Of a DNA stretch of 64,000 bases, positions 10,101 to 17,814 are shown one piece after another. This DNA comes from Verrucomicrobiota bacterium (GTDB taxonomy: Bacteria > Verrucomicrobiota > Verrucomicrobiia > Opitutales > Opitutaceae). Numbering within the stretch: the first letter of the stretch is position 1; each line of letters begins with the position of its first letter. The notes beneath the pieces were generated by a model, which was given only the letters and a program-made list of their open reading frames with translations, ran no database searches and was not told where the DNA came from. Made by a program: the position numbers and the translations under genes. The DNA lies in NCBI GenBank assembly GCA_026398135.1, contig JAPLTN010000108.1, positions 1 to 64,000 on the forward strand. The letters are read 5' to 3'.

Positions 10101-11316
10101 CTCCATAAACGAGGCGCGTGGTGGGAACGCCATTAATCCATAAGGTAAAGCCGGCGGGCGGCGCGAGCAGGACCTCGCCGGAGGCTAGGTTGGTGCCGGA
10201 GACGTTGAGTACGTAGCTTTTCCCCGGCTGGAGAACGGTGGGGGCATAGCCAAGCGTTCCGTAAAGTGCGCCCAGGTTGAGGCCATTTAGGGAGGCGGTG
10301 AGATCGGGGCCAGCAGCGCCGTTGCCCTGGTATTGAACGGCGAGGTTGACTACGTGGCCTGAAAGGGGCGCTGCGGGCGCAGGAGGCGGAGGGGGAGGAG
10401 GGGTTGGCGGAGCGGCGGGGGCATCGGCCACAAGTTTGAGCTGGTAGGTCAGCGGCCCCGGCACTGCACCGATAGTAATGCCGGTCTGCGGAGTGCCGTT
10501 AATATGTATCGAGTATCCAGTTGGCCAAGTGAAGCTAACGCTTCCATCCTCTATAGCCCAAGGCTCCAAAGTCAGGGTATAGTTCTGACCAGGATTGAGC
10601 GTGACGGGAAGGGGCCCTACGGTGTTACCGGGGGCCGGATCTGATGAAGCGGTGCCGATTACGTTGTTATCGAGCTTGGCAGTGAGGCTGCCTTGCCAAC
10701 CTGAACTGAAGGCGAGCTCGTTTTTTTCATCATAGTAGGTGGTGCCATACCAAGAACCGGACTCGGAGATGGTAAAGGAGACGGATTGAGGCGTCGGTGC
10801 AGGGGGGCTTGTGGGCGGCGGCGTAGGTGATGGCGGTTGTGGAGGCGGAGGTAGTGGCGGCGCGGCCGGGGCGATAATGAGCAATTCGTAAGTTTCGTTT
10901 ATACGTGGGTAGCCACTTGATCCGTAGTTTAGCTGCGTACGATCAACGCCACCGATTCGCACGGTGTAACCAGCGGGTGCGGTGATGTTGACTACGCCCG
11001 ATTCTATGGATCCGCCCTCGATTCTGATTTGGTAGGCTTGGCCGGGAGTGAGGTCGCGGATCACGTCACCCGATTCCGCGTAATAGAAATATTCACCGAA
11101 AGCGACAGCAACGGGCACCGAGTTAAGGGCAACGGAAAGATCACCGTCCCAATAGTATTCAAAATACCTACCGTCCTGCGGATGTTCGCGCCACTCGCCG
11201 GTCATTTGGCCAATGCGCTGAACGGAGAAAGTGACCCCCACACCCAACAATTGCTGAAACGTGCAGAGAACCCAGACAACGAGGGCGCGGAAAAGGTAAG
11301 TGCGGTGAAAATGCAT
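4150..11316 (-). CDS. Rhs/YD-repeat polymorphic toxin with ADP-ribosyltransferase-like tip
   Basis: About 2388 aa. I choose the start at 11316 because it puts the signal peptide (MHFHRTYLFRALVVWVLCTF) at the N-terminus; an upstream in-frame ATG at 11529 would overlap the preceding gene and add a basic leader. Three related beta modules, joined by proline-rich linkers, occupy roughly residues 25-450. Long YD-repeat stretches follow (GYDALGR, YEYDAFG, TYDAENRLI types). The canonical core end is GLVYYGYRFYDPRNGRFINR, then RDPIDIQGGYN and DYLGL near residue 2079. The tip of about 310 residues contains YHYTQPQYVSSIKSLGL and a late NEYIFPAGIPPDRLG, which resemble the H-Y-T opening strand and the final glutamate of HYD1/ART-type ADP-ribosylating toxins. 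The tip is visibly AT-richer than the core. A large antisense open frame over the core is a composition artefact. Confidence 0.85.
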   Translation of the reverse strand: MHFHRTYLFRALVVWVLCTFQQLLGVGVTFSVQRIGQMTGEWREHPQDGRYFEYYWDGDLSVALNSVPVAVAFGEYFYYAESGDVIRDLTPGQAYQIRIEGGSIESGVVNITAPAGYTVRIGGVDRTQLNYGSSGYPRINETYELLIIAPAAPPLPPPPQPPSPTPPPTSPPAPTPQSVSFTISESGSWYGTTYYDEKNELAFSSGWQGSLTAKLDNNVIGTASSDPAPGNTVGPLPVTLNPGQNYTLTLEPWAIEDGSVSFTWPTGYSIHINGTPQTGITIGAVPGPLTYQLKLVADAPAAPPTPPPPPPPAPAAPLSGHVVNLAVQYQGNGAAGPDLTASLNGLNLGALYGTLGYAPTVLQPGKSYVLNVSGTNLASGEVLLAPPAGFTLWINGVPTTRLVYGAGTFNLPNYEVILLPASGTYSGLVGSASSLQGGSIGWEVSLGSLRNGGSAGSLMLADHGLGTWNIFSPAALAYNATDSEIRIYRESGALRQILANEALVDIVTIDPTTYELRFYPPVSPAATGYQAPVGAAFVTYRVARDGSDTRLRITKTTADLNTPGNPAARIEYTTLERTGSYPAFTWDRTDWTRQNTTPFVRERRVWTALGDGYEELQQLLNSDNTVARQSRHTYPRLGWGVAPVQSVLGDQAANDITTVYKYYTNPDQTATYGQPRYTLSTGGSWTGYDYSNSTDSADGRGLGTIKTTYTPFGSTPAANPDGNLPTANQGVVTTFDYGPDSFGDNRRLTSSQTRINGVLTASTSVSYATTEANGQRLLTATRTESSASNASLVSTTVVYDVAKVPAGPGQLTDAFFRDQVHATTSPAGVRQSYIRHRGQWNASTQVFSGDANGPASRIGVIQGLASPTTGSTALSSVDGYTLETVHVVPGKSTLSYTYRDAAARVVRTESYSWNGSWSLLDWTSFTYNPAGRLTQRATSRGEVEDMEYTGFLLTKTTDATGLVTLYDYDDAGRLKTTTRQGLAASGTYAAQADVVTTTTYDAAGQVTRTELSSPATTEKLISTRAYDRVGRITSETPAGLGTTTTTYDPAARTRTVTAPDGAISISTAYIDGQPASVTGTATVAEYYFYGIEGDGRRWSRRHLAAADSPRWTTTWTDWLGRTVESQEPPYSGSVNRKSTQTYDSRGLLTRSTGPGSHPTLYEYDAFGAPSRTTADFNENGQVDLTGPDRVSTQDTQLIFADGAYWQQTVSSGYLTLGSATPTKLGETRTRLTGYTGTLRDEAWSEDIEGNRTTAKLTVDRAARQVLRTTTAPGLLAPSVEEARNGRPVRSTAPDGITVTTGYDALGRASTTTHVRSGTARTTTLAYHSGTTLPSTVKDPANITTSSTFYDPLGRPIFVADALGRIVRSAYTLRGELAKQWGDATYPVAFEYNAYGERATLRTYQSDAGNQWTAATWPANPGGVVSTSTWEYAPASGGLLRQVDAQGRAVDFTYYLCGKLQSRTWARSVPGGAARVSASYTYEPKTPQIKTVTYNDGTPGLTYGGFTRSGEPTTITDAAGTRTLAYDVNAPWRFTSETLPDLLGGRILRPIYYDGTTNQGGAWGPHTQRAIKGQAWGYRLGNASDASRDLEVLYPVANTGRIAGVHSKAGGGAGGGSDGGLGGYLYTYAPDTRLIESLQLQTVGFAQTRTYDSLRDLPTGIASSWNGATRLSTTTAYNELQQPTRRTQGGSLTTADYGAVLTTDYAYDARHQLTSATTYLGANAAPVATLPGRDFAYGYDAIGNRTSSTARAAEPTRKSDYGVNSLNQYTSRTNKGVAYSGLAAANAKVAVDGRPAQRQGKYFWEEAVFTGDAAVRRVTLAAALIGTGGAVDTAQLDNRYAFFPGSGEAFAYDLDGNLTADGTWTYTYDAENRLIRQEQKPWTILPGAPTAKRLDYTYDYQGRRVRKVVYQWLGAWSQLSDTRFIYQGWNLIAETNASGTLLRSYTWGLDITGDLSASGGVGALVQIVDHAANKRLLPSYDPNGNVATLTNAATGATEAQYEYSPYGELLRASGGYAKSNPFRFSTKYTDDETGLVYYGYRFYDPRNGRFINRDPIDIQGGYNIYAFVNNGPISRWDYLGLDDDSDRPWYRWIFDFFGFSDSNSQPDNNLNQVRGVHELTEALRNGETVTTDDVDAAIKKEMSNGNSGAVFYTTPSGNNAVTFDQPLPRDSGSSNASFYMRGGESESYSGGGSSVPTIDSPSLALVSPNAVPSIAPFLAPAVSAAPKIGTSLITRALTGPLGFISALLTPNTANAPSPIQLNYLSSLETRSAFYLYHYTQPQYVSSIKSLGLWGANPTSGRWGAFATDNPAYTPEGAHQLLAIPSPDAPSVVIPVRVEPGDLYWGPMIVQPTASPLRSGGGNEYIFPAGIPPDRLGTPYPAGNPFGTLP

Positions 11317-11347
11317 GTGCAGAAGAGAAGGCTGCAGAATCAAAGAG

Positions 11348-12064
11348 TTAGGGGGTCTTTTTCTTGCCTGCGGGTGGATCGTTTTGATCGAGCACCGCCT
11401 TTTCAGCGGGTGAGAGCTTGGTTTTTTCGTCGTCCTTATCGTCCTTATCCTTGGCTTTCTTTTTTTCAGGAATTTCCGAACCGGGGCTTCCCGGCTTTTG
11501 CTGCGTGCGGTCTTTACGAGGCTTGGCACGGGACTTGGACTCCAGTTCCTGTAAGTTTTTTAAAGCCGCTGAAGTTGTAGAACTGGCAAGAAACTGCTCA
11601 GCGATTGTTTGGCGCAGCACGGATACCCGGGTTTTTATGGTGAGGTCATCACCGGCCAAGTTGGCGGCCTTTTCAGTCTGTCGCATAGCCCGCCAAGCGA
11701 TGTCGCGAGCACCGGCCAGGTTGCCTTGTTCTTTTGTCTGGGAAGCGGCACGAAGCAGGTTGTTGGCGTTTTCCAGGTGCCAATCGGCGCTTAGAGGTGG
11801 GCGAGCATTGAGTTTCTCCAAAGCGGCCTCGGCTTCGACCACGTTGCCACGCTTCAGCGCATCTTTGCTTTCGCGCAAGGCGCGACCGGTTTTTTCGATT
11901 TTCTCAGATCTCTCCTCTGCTGATTTGGATTGATCGGATTTTTTCCCAGACGGCTTGGTCTGCCCCGACAAGGGCGCGGCCGCCAAAACCAAGAAAAACA
12001 AGGCCACAAAGCCAAGCCCAGCCCGTGCGCTGGGCGCAAAGCACCGATGAAACGAAGATGTCAT
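11348..12064 (-). CDS. Exported helical repeat protein of unknown function
   Basis: About 238 aa from ATG 12064, chosen because it gives a compact signal peptide (GLGFVALFFLVLAAAPLSG, cleavage near LSG-QT); an ATG at 12100 would add 12 residues. The mature protein is helical and highly charged, with a TPR-like middle (ALKRGNVVEAEAALEKL, AASQTKEQGNLAGARDIAWR). The C-terminus is very rich in K, D and E (about residues 180-238). It ends 31 bases before the Rhs gene on the same strand, so the two may be cotranscribed. A role in export or assembly of the Rhs protein is possible but only inferred from position. Confidence 0.6.
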   Translation of the reverse strand: MTSSFHRCFAPSARAGLGFVALFFLVLAAAPLSGQTKPSGKKSDQSKSAEERSEKIEKTGRALRESKDALKRGNVVEAEAALEKLNARPPLSADWHLENANNLLRAASQTKEQGNLAGARDIAWRAMRQTEKAANLAGDDLTIKTRVSVLRQTIAEQFLASSTTSAALKNLQELESKSRAKPRKDRTQQKPGSPGSEIPEKKKAKDKDDKDDEKTKLSPAEKAVLDQNDPPAGKKKTP

Positions 12065-12381
12065 AAATCTTAAAGGCATTCGTTGGCTGGGCATGACCAA
12101 AGGGAAATAACTTTTTACCGCTAAATAATTAACACTTCATCAATTTTAGCAGCGGGCGTGCCAGCGGAATAAGCTTACGTGCGAATTCCTGAAGTTTTGC
12201 GGATTCGTGACATACGGCGCAAAGAATCCTTCGGCGCGAATTCCACGGGGGTGCCAATGCAACGGGGTCAGATGGCCGCTGTTGGTTGATTCTCCTATAA
12301 GTTACCTGGCGGTTTTCATCTGGGCTAGCTGCGCCGTGGTCACGCTGCCGGGCGGACTAATCAGGCGCTCGTGGTCGATGG

Positions 12382-12894
12382 TCAGGCGCCCGGCTCCGGC
12401 GTTTTTTTCGCATAAAGAAGCTGTTGAAGGAAGCGACGGTCGGCCGTGTCTTTTTCGCGTATGCCTTGTTTCATTTTCAGCATGAGAGCGGCACCGGCAA
12501 AAGGGATGGGCACTCCATCAATGGTCTCTATTTCGATGCCCTCACGCGCATCCTCAAAGCGCACTCCGCAGGCTTCCGTCATGAGATCCACGGTGATGTC
12601 GTCGTTGACCCGGACTACCACCCATTGGGCTATGTCTTCGTCGCCCAGTTCCTGGATGGCACGATCAGGAAGGATTTCGAGCGCTTGTTTTACCAGGGCT
12701 TGGTTGGCCAGATCACGGGCGATCAGCAGATCGATATCTTCGGTGGCACGAATAAACCCAAGACGGTTGATGGCGAAACCGCCGACCACGAGGTAGGCGA
12801 CACCCAGGCGATTGAATTCTCGCGCCAGCGATACAAGATCGGCGTCGCTGGGAACCCGGGTTACTTCCGGTCTCGGTTCAAGTTCGCCGTCCAT
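12382..12894 (-). CDS. Nucleotidyltransferase-fold protein (MNT/AbiEii-like)
   Basis: About 170 aa from ATG 12894. The signature is YLVVGGFAINRLGFIRATED-IDLLIA, where G-G-x(n)-D-x-D marks the nucleotidyltransferase active site and the DID acidic pair binds metal; DDITVDLMTEACGV supplies the third acidic position. This fold is used by MNT/AbiEii-type toxins or antitoxins and by small orphan enzymes. The gene overlaps the 61-aa frame upstream by 34 bases and reads the same way, suggesting a two-gene unit of toxin-antitoxin style. I see no HEPN partner, so the classic HEPN/MNT pair is not present. Confidence 0.7.
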   Translation of the reverse strand: MDGELEPRPEVTRVPSDADLVSLAREFNRLGVAYLVVGGFAINRLGFIRATEDIDLLIARDLANQALVKQALEILPDRAIQELGDEDIAQWVVVRVNDDITVDLMTEACGVRFEDAREGIEIETIDGVPIPFAGAALMLKMKQGIREKDTADRRFLQQLLYAKKTPEPGA

Positions 12895-13046
12895 GTGTCG
12901 CAGGCTTCGTTGCTGGAGAAACGGAAGACGCCTTTGGGCTGGCCCTTCCCCTTGGTCAGCTGGGCCGTGGTGCGCTGGAGGCGCGCAAAGCGCTCCCACG
13001 GGGTTTTGCGTAATTGCCCGACGACCTTGATCGGAACCAGGTTCAC
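12861..13046 (-). CDS. Small basic protein paired with the nucleotidyltransferase
   Basis: A 61-aa frame from a GTG at 13046. It is basic in the first half (RKTPWERFARLQRTTAQLTK), then GVFRFSSNEACDTWTANLNR, a pattern seen in small proteins encoded just before nucleotidyltransferases. Its 3' end overlaps the start of the next gene, which suggests coupling. It may be the partner (antitoxin-like) of the enzyme, but no DNA-binding motif is evident. Confidence 0.5.
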   Translation of the reverse strand: MNLVPIKVVGQLRKTPWERFARLQRTTAQLTKGKGQPKGVFRFSSNEACDTWTANLNRDRK

Positions 13047-13273
13047 GCCGACACATTCGTCCGGGCGGTTGCCATGGTCAAGGTTGAGCTAGGAGTGCGG
13101 AGCCCGCCCCAGCGCCCTCCTCTTCCTCGCCCTGCTTGCCCCGCCGCCCTCTTCGCCCAAAACCTGATCGCCCGCCAACCAGAAGCCCGCTGCCGCGACT
13201 TCGCGTTATCATGAACGCTCAACAAAAACCATAAGCTCGCCAGACACACCGTCCGCCGCCTCTTTTTTGTATC

Positions 13274-14806
13274 ATGCATAAGCGCAGCCTATCCCGACTC
13301 CTCTTGGTCATCCTGAGTGCCTTCGCCGCACCATCACTGCAAGCCAGTCGTTATAACCCTGCCAGCACCCCGCCTTCCTACGACGCCGGCGACCTGACCC
13401 GCATCGCTCAACAGGCCGCGGACCGGGCCTGCGAACAAGGCCTTCCCCGCTCCGTCATTGCTATTGTTGACCGCGATGGCCGGGAGCTGGCCCTGCTTCG
13501 CGCCAACGGTGAAGCCCCGTCGGGCATCTCGGCCACCGAACGCGCCATCGCCGTTTCCAAGGCAGGCACCGCCGTATTCCTGAGCTCCAACGAACAGGCC
13601 TTCACCACTCGCACCGCCGGCTTCATCATTCAGCCCAATTTCCCTCCCGGCGTGCGCAACCGCCCCCCCGGTCCACTGGTCGGCGTAGGCTTCTCCAACC
13701 TCTCCTATTCCGACATCAACCGCTTCACCGCCGCAGCGGGTGTCGCCCCCATTCCAAACACCCGTCTCTACGCCTCTCCCGGTGGCGTGCCGCTCTATAA
13801 AAAGGGTCTCCTCTTCGCCGGCTTGGGCGTCACGGGAGACGGCACTGAAGCGGAAGATTATAGCATCACACGAGCCGACCCGGATGAAAACGCCGCCCTC
13901 TCCGGTCAATTAGGCTACGCCCCCCCTAAATCCATACTCGCCTCCGAGGTCTTGATCGATGGGGTGCGGCTGCCCTACACCGACAAGGCCCCGCGCAAAC
14001 CTTCGCCCCGCCGCGCACCCACGCCGATTATCGCCCCGCCCCCGGCCCCGATGGCGTGGCCCCAACTTGCCTTGGGCGGCGTCACCGGAGAATTACGCGC
14101 CCCCATCATCGGCGATCCCGTTGCCGGCGCCTTAAACGGCAGCGCCCGACTTCGAGCCGACGAGGTACGCGCCATCCTCAACGCCGCCGCCACCCGCGCC
14201 CAGCAAACCCGCGCCGGCATACGCCTGCCCTTGGGCCGGCCCGCACAGGTGTTTATCAGCGTGGTAAACAATCCCGGCACTCCGGGCCAGGCACCCGTAG
14301 TGCTCGGCACCTTCCGCACGCCCGACGCGCCGATTTTCTCCTGGGACGTTTCGGTACAAAAAGCCCGCACCGTGCTTTACTACATCAATGCCCGCCCGGG
14401 CCTGGTCGTTTCTTCCCGCTCCGTCGGTTTCCTCGCCCAGGAAAACTTCCCGCCCGGTATCAACGGCAAGCCCCCCGGACCACTCCATGGCGAGCAACTC
14501 GCCTTTTCCCTGCCCTTGCTAACGGGCGCCGCCTTGCTCGAACCGGAACTCCCCAATGGCATCACCATTTTCCCCGGCGGCTTCCCGCTGTACCGCAACG
14601 GCGTGCTCATCGGTGCCATCGGTGTATCCGGCGATGGCATCGACCAGGACGATCTCATCGCCGCCTCCGGTGCCACCGGCTGGGAGCCCCCCGCCGAACA
14701 ACGCGCCGACTATCAATTCGAACAGGGCGTCCGCCTCCCCTACGCCAAATTTCCCCGCGACCCGCTGCTCCGCCGTGAAGCCAAGCCAGTTACCCGCAGT
14801 CCGTAA
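13274..14806 (+). CDS. Exported two-domain GlcG/HbpS-like protein
   Basis: A 510-aa protein with a signal peptide (SLSRLLLVILSAFAAPSLQA). It contains two copies of a GlcG/HbpS-type domain (about residues 40-225 and 285-495). Each copy has a helix opening, a phrase for use in the heme or small-molecule pocket (IAIVDRDGRELALLR in copy one; the equivalent VFISVVNNPGTP in copy two) and the shared GF..Q.NFPPG(V/I)N..PPGPL segment. Both end in a GV-x-GDG loop (AGLGVTGDG, GAIGVSGDG). Known: HbpS-type proteins bind heme or cobalamin-like ligands outside the cell. A role in handling heme for the cytochrome cluster that follows is possible but speculative; a REP field separates them. The start is placed at the ATG before the signal peptide. 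Confidence 0.8.
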   Translation: MHKRSLSRLLLVILSAFAAPSLQASRYNPASTPPSYDAGDLTRIAQQAADRACEQGLPRSVIAIVDRDGRELALLRANGEAPSGISATERAIAVSKAGTAVFLSSNEQAFTTRTAGFIIQPNFPPGVRNRPPGPLVGVGFSNLSYSDINRFTAAAGVAPIPNTRLYASPGGVPLYKKGLLFAGLGVTGDGTEAEDYSITRADPDENAALSGQLGYAPPKSILASEVLIDGVRLPYTDKAPRKPSPRRAPTPIIAPPPAPMAWPQLALGGVTGELRAPIIGDPVAGALNGSARLRADEVRAILNAAATRAQQTRAGIRLPLGRPAQVFISVVNNPGTPGQAPVVLGTFRTPDAPIFSWDVSVQKARTVLYYINARPGLVVSSRSVGFLAQENFPPGINGKPPGPLHGEQLAFSLPLLTGAALLEPELPNGITIFPGGFPLYRNGVLIGAIGVSGDGIDQDDLIAASGATGWEPPAEQRADYQFEQGVRLPYAKFPRDPLLRREAKPVTRSP

Positions 14807-14818
14807 GCCCGCTTATTC

Positions 14819-14939
14819 CAATTCGCGATCAATTTGAGCCCATAACCGCAATTGGCCGGGGACGGCCAACGCTACACAAAACGCCAGATGTAGGGTTGGC
14901 CGTCCCCGGCCAATTCAGCTCAACTGGAAAGCGAATTAG
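14819..14939. repeat. About 120-bp palindromic element, copy A
   Basis: Inverted arms built around TTGGCCGGGGACGGCCAACG at 14853-14872, mirrored at 14894-14913. The outer flanks are also mirrored (AATTCGC...TTGAGC against GCTCAA...GCGAATT). It has the same architecture as the element at 19532-19675. No gene is inside, so it is a REP/MITE-like element. Confidence 0.8.
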
Positions 14940-14956
14940 CCTAAAAAAAGCAGTTG

Positions 14957-15246
14957 AACCACAGATTCCACAGATAGACACGGATTATCAAGGTATTATA
15001 GAACTCACTATGCTCACCCTGCGGGTGAGTTTTATTCATAGGTATCTGATCGGGTGTAACACAAACAGATATCAGCTCCGGTGGTGACACAGGCATTCTT
15101 GCCTGTGGGTTTGTCGCTGAGCCCGGCAACCTGAGCACAGACAGGAATATCTGTGTCACTTCGGCGGCCAGGCTGACATCACTTTGTGTCACACCCGTAT
15201 CTGATCCGTAAATGCCTTTATCCGTGCTCTCCGCAATCCGTGGTTA
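14957..15246. repeat. Nested repeat block: three inverted pairs inside each other
   Basis: Outer pair: three-word arms at 14957-14987 and 15217-15246 (AACCACAG... and ...CCGTGGTTAA). Middle pair: GGGTGTAACACAAA at 15051-15064 against TTTGTGTCACACCC at 15183-15196. Inner pair: hairpins at 15085-15109 (CACAGGCATTCTTGCCTGTG) and 15136-15158 (CACAGACAGGAATATCTGTG). A further small hairpin lies at 15012-15029 (CTCACCCTGCGGGTGAG). No coding sequence is seen in 14807-15274. Confidence 0.75.
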
Positions 15247-15274
15247 ATTCCTACTGCCGGATTTAGGATTAGAA

Positions 15275-16390
15275 TCAGCGGGACAACACCCGGGCAAATT
15301 CCGCCATTAAACCGGCGAATTTCTGCGGTTCAAAATCCGGCACCGACTGGGCCGCCGCGAACAGGTTAGCCAGCTGGGGCCCGGCGCCATTCGCCCGCGC
15401 CCGCTCCGGCCACGCCGCCAGCAGCCGGTCCAGGGCCAAGACCAGCCGCTCCGCCCGGTAAGCCTGTTCCCGCACACTCACCTCCTCCGCGGTAAACTCC
15501 GCCGCGCATCCGGCCAACGCATACAGCACGCGCTCACCGTCGGCCGTCTTCCAGCCTGCCTCCGCCGCCCGGGCCAGCCCATCCGCCTCGCCCCCCGCAA
15601 CATCGAGAGCCCCCGCACCCAGGCCGGTTGCTCCCGCCGCCCGGCGCACCAGCCACGCCAAAGCCCGCTCGCGTTCATCAACCCCCGCCAGCGTATCGCG
15701 CCCGCTGGCCCGTGCCGCCGCCGCTTCACGCCAAGCCACGGCCTGCCCGACGAACCAAGCCTTGGCTCCATCCCACCCGTGGACTTCCCGCCAGTGCCTC
15801 GGTTCCGAAGCCAGCTGACCATCCAATTCAAAAATCAGGCGGGGATGCCGCCCCTGCTCCACCAAGCGTGACTCGATAACTTGATGGCACGCCACGCACG
15901 CCTCGGCCCGCGCCAGCGGAGAACGCAGATCGCGCATTCCCGAAGCCACTTTTTCCGCATGGCTTAACTCCGGCCGGGTATGCGTGCGCAGCCATGAATC
16001 GGTGCTCTCATGGCAGCTCGCGCACCCCACCCCGTCCGCAACGAGTAAATCCCCGCCCCGCATTAACTCCGGCACCCCCGCCGCCGGCGCATGACACACC
16101 GTGCAACTCGCACTCGCCGTCACATCCGCGAGCCCCAGCACTTCGCCCATCCGCGCCGAACGAGCGCTGGCCAAAGTCGCGAAAGCCCGGGCGTGCCCAT
16201 CGCGCGATTTAAACCGCTCGCCCACCCCGCCCACCGCACCCGCCCCGCCATGGCAGCCACTGGTGCCGCAAGAGGCATTACCCAGGATTTTATTCATCAA
16301 CGCGACCTCTCCCGCCACTTCGCCCATCACTTGGGCCGGGTGCAGGAAGAAAAAACCCGTGAATAAGTTAATAAGCGATTTACGCAGCAT
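15275..16390 (-). CDS. Periplasmic four-heme cytochrome c (c554-like)
   Basis: 371 aa with an N-terminal signal peptide (SLINLFTGFFFLHPAQVMG). Heme sites: an unusual CGTSGCH (C-x4-C-H) near residue 41, then CTVCH, CASCH and CVACH. The C-x4-C-H first site followed by C-x2-C-H sites is a pattern of cytochrome c554-like proteins. Histidines in GHARAF, THTRPE and GRHPRL may serve as distal ligands. The C-terminal half is alanine-rich and helical, without heme sites. It is divergent from the reductase gene at 16483; the 92-bp gap probably holds promoters for both. Inference: a soluble electron carrier for the cluster to the right. Confidence 0.8.
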   Translation of the reverse strand: MLRKSLINLFTGFFFLHPAQVMGEVAGEVALMNKILGNASCGTSGCHGGAGAVGGVGERFKSRDGHARAFATLASARSARMGEVLGLADVTASASCTVCHAPAAGVPELMRGGDLLVADGVGCASCHESTDSWLRTHTRPELSHAEKVASGMRDLRSPLARAEACVACHQVIESRLVEQGRHPRLIFELDGQLASEPRHWREVHGWDGAKAWFVGQAVAWREAAAARASGRDTLAGVDERERALAWLVRRAAGATGLGAGALDVAGGEADGLARAAEAGWKTADGERVLYALAGCAAEFTAEEVSVREQAYRAERLVLALDRLLAAWPERARANGAGPQLANLFAAAQSVPDFEPQKFAGLMAEFARVLSR

Positions 16391-16442
16391 AGTGTTTTCT
16401 GCTTATCACTTAGTAGCTGGCCGAACAAAACACAGAGTAAAT

Positions 16443-16448
16443 TATAAT
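16443..16448 (+). promoter_or_regulatory. Candidate -10 box in the divergent gap
   Basis: A TATAAT hexamer sits 35 bases before the reductase start, in an AT-rich patch of an otherwise GC-rich region. No good -35 hexamer is placed 17 bases upstream, so this is only a suggestion. Confidence 0.25.
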
Positions 16449-16482
16449 AGTAATTTCGAGCGCTCCAACCATCGCCCCAAAG

Positions 16483-17766
16483 ATGCCAGTCCTCACCCCC
16501 ACTGACTTCACCCTGATCGTCGGCTTCGTGCTCGTTGGCGGACTTCTCGTGCAGCTCACCCTCCTGCTGGTTGACAGCCTGCGCTCCGCCGCCCACGCCC
16601 GCTCCGCCCGCGCCCGGGAACTGGAACGCCTCGAACTCGACATCCGCGCCGCCCGCCTCCGCATCCAATCCGCAGAACAGGAGCGCACCGCCTGGAGCGG
16701 CGTGCGTAAATTCACCGTCGCCAAAAAAATCCCGGAATGCGCGGACACCTACTCCTTCGAACTCACCCCGCACGACCGCCGCCCCATCCCCGGTTTCAAA
16801 CCCGGCCAATACCTCACTTTCCAGCTCACCCTGCCCGGCTTGGCCAAGCCCATCATACGCTGCTACTCACTCTCCGACTGTTCCCGCCCGAACCATTACC
16901 GCGTGACCATCAAACGCTGCCCCCCGCCGGCCGGCAGCGAGCACCCCCCCGGCAAAGGCTCGTCGTTTTTCTGCGACTCCGTTGCCCAAGGCGACATCCT
17001 CGACGTCAAAGCGCCCGCCGGCCACTTCTACCTCGATCTCGAAAAAGAGACCCCCACCGTCCTCATTTCCGGCGGAGTCGGCATAACTCCGATGATTGCC
17101 ATGGCCCACGCCTTGATCGAGGCCCGCTCCAACCGCGAGGTCTGGTTTTTCTTCGGCTCCCGCAACAGCGAGGACCACATGCTTCGGGCCGAGACCCTCG
17201 CACTCACCTCCAAATACCCCAATTTAAAGCTCCATATCTGCTACTCCCGGCCCGGGAAAAACGACCGCCTCGGACACGATTTTCAACACGAGGGCCGCGT
17301 CACCGTGGACCTGATGAAGTCCCTCCTGCCCTCGCAAAACTACCATTTCTACCTCTGCGGCCCGGGAGCGTTCATGGAGAGCATCACCGACGATCTCCGC
17401 ACCTGGGGCGTGCCCGATGCCGCCGTGCACTTCGAGGCCTTCGGACCGGCCTCAGTGAAAAAAGCCGCCAAGCCCGACATGAAAAAGTCGCTCACCTCGG
17501 CGCCCTTCACCGCGAAGGTGATCACGTTCGCCAAGTCCGGGCTCTCCACCGAATGGAGCCCCGAGCACGCCACTCTGCTCGACGCCGCCGACGCCTGTGG
17601 CGTGCGCATCGAAGCCGGCTGTCGTGCCGGCAACTGCGGCGCGTGTCTCGTGGCCATCAAGTCCGGCGAAGTCGAATACCTCAACGAACACGGCGCCGAC
17701 GCCGAGCCCGGCAGCTGCCTGGCCTGCATCTGCAAACCCAAGGGCGCGCTCACCCTCGACGCGTAA
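16483..17766 (+). CDS. Membrane-anchored FAD/NAD(P) oxidoreductase with [2Fe-2S] domain
   Basis: 427 aa. Residues 9-32 form one membrane helix, followed by a charged coiled helix (30-70). The FAD domain carries RCYSLSD. The NAD(P) domain carries LISGGVGITPMIAM and FYLCGPGAFMESI. The C-terminal plant-type ferredoxin has CRAGNCGACLV plus a later cysteine (C-x4-C-x2-C ... C in GSCLACICKPKG). This domain order is that of NqrF-, phenol hydroxylase reductase- or Hcr-like enzymes. It transfers electrons between NAD(P)H, FAD and [2Fe-2S] on the cytoplasmic face. It is first in a rightward run that continues with a four-cluster ferredoxin fusion and a cytochrome b. The physiological direction (reductase or NAD+ reduction) cannot be read from sequence. 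Confidence 0.85.
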   Translation: MPVLTPTDFTLIVGFVLVGGLLVQLTLLLVDSLRSAAHARSARARELERLELDIRAARLRIQSAEQERTAWSGVRKFTVAKKIPECADTYSFELTPHDRRPIPGFKPGQYLTFQLTLPGLAKPIIRCYSLSDCSRPNHYRVTIKRCPPPAGSEHPPGKGSSFFCDSVAQGDILDVKAPAGHFYLDLEKETPTVLISGGVGITPMIAMAHALIEARSNREVWFFFGSRNSEDHMLRAETLALTSKYPNLKLHICYSRPGKNDRLGHDFQHEGRVTVDLMKSLLPSQNYHFYLCGPGAFMESITDDLRTWGVPDAAVHFEAFGPASVKKAAKPDMKKSLTSAPFTAKVITFAKSGLSTEWSPEHATLLDAADACGVRIEAGCRAGNCGACLVAIKSGEVEYLNEHGADAEPGSCLACICKPKGALTLDA

Positions 17767-17814
17767 GAGAAAAGCAACCCGCCTCCGCACTTCCGCCTCC
17801 GCTCGCTTTCAACC

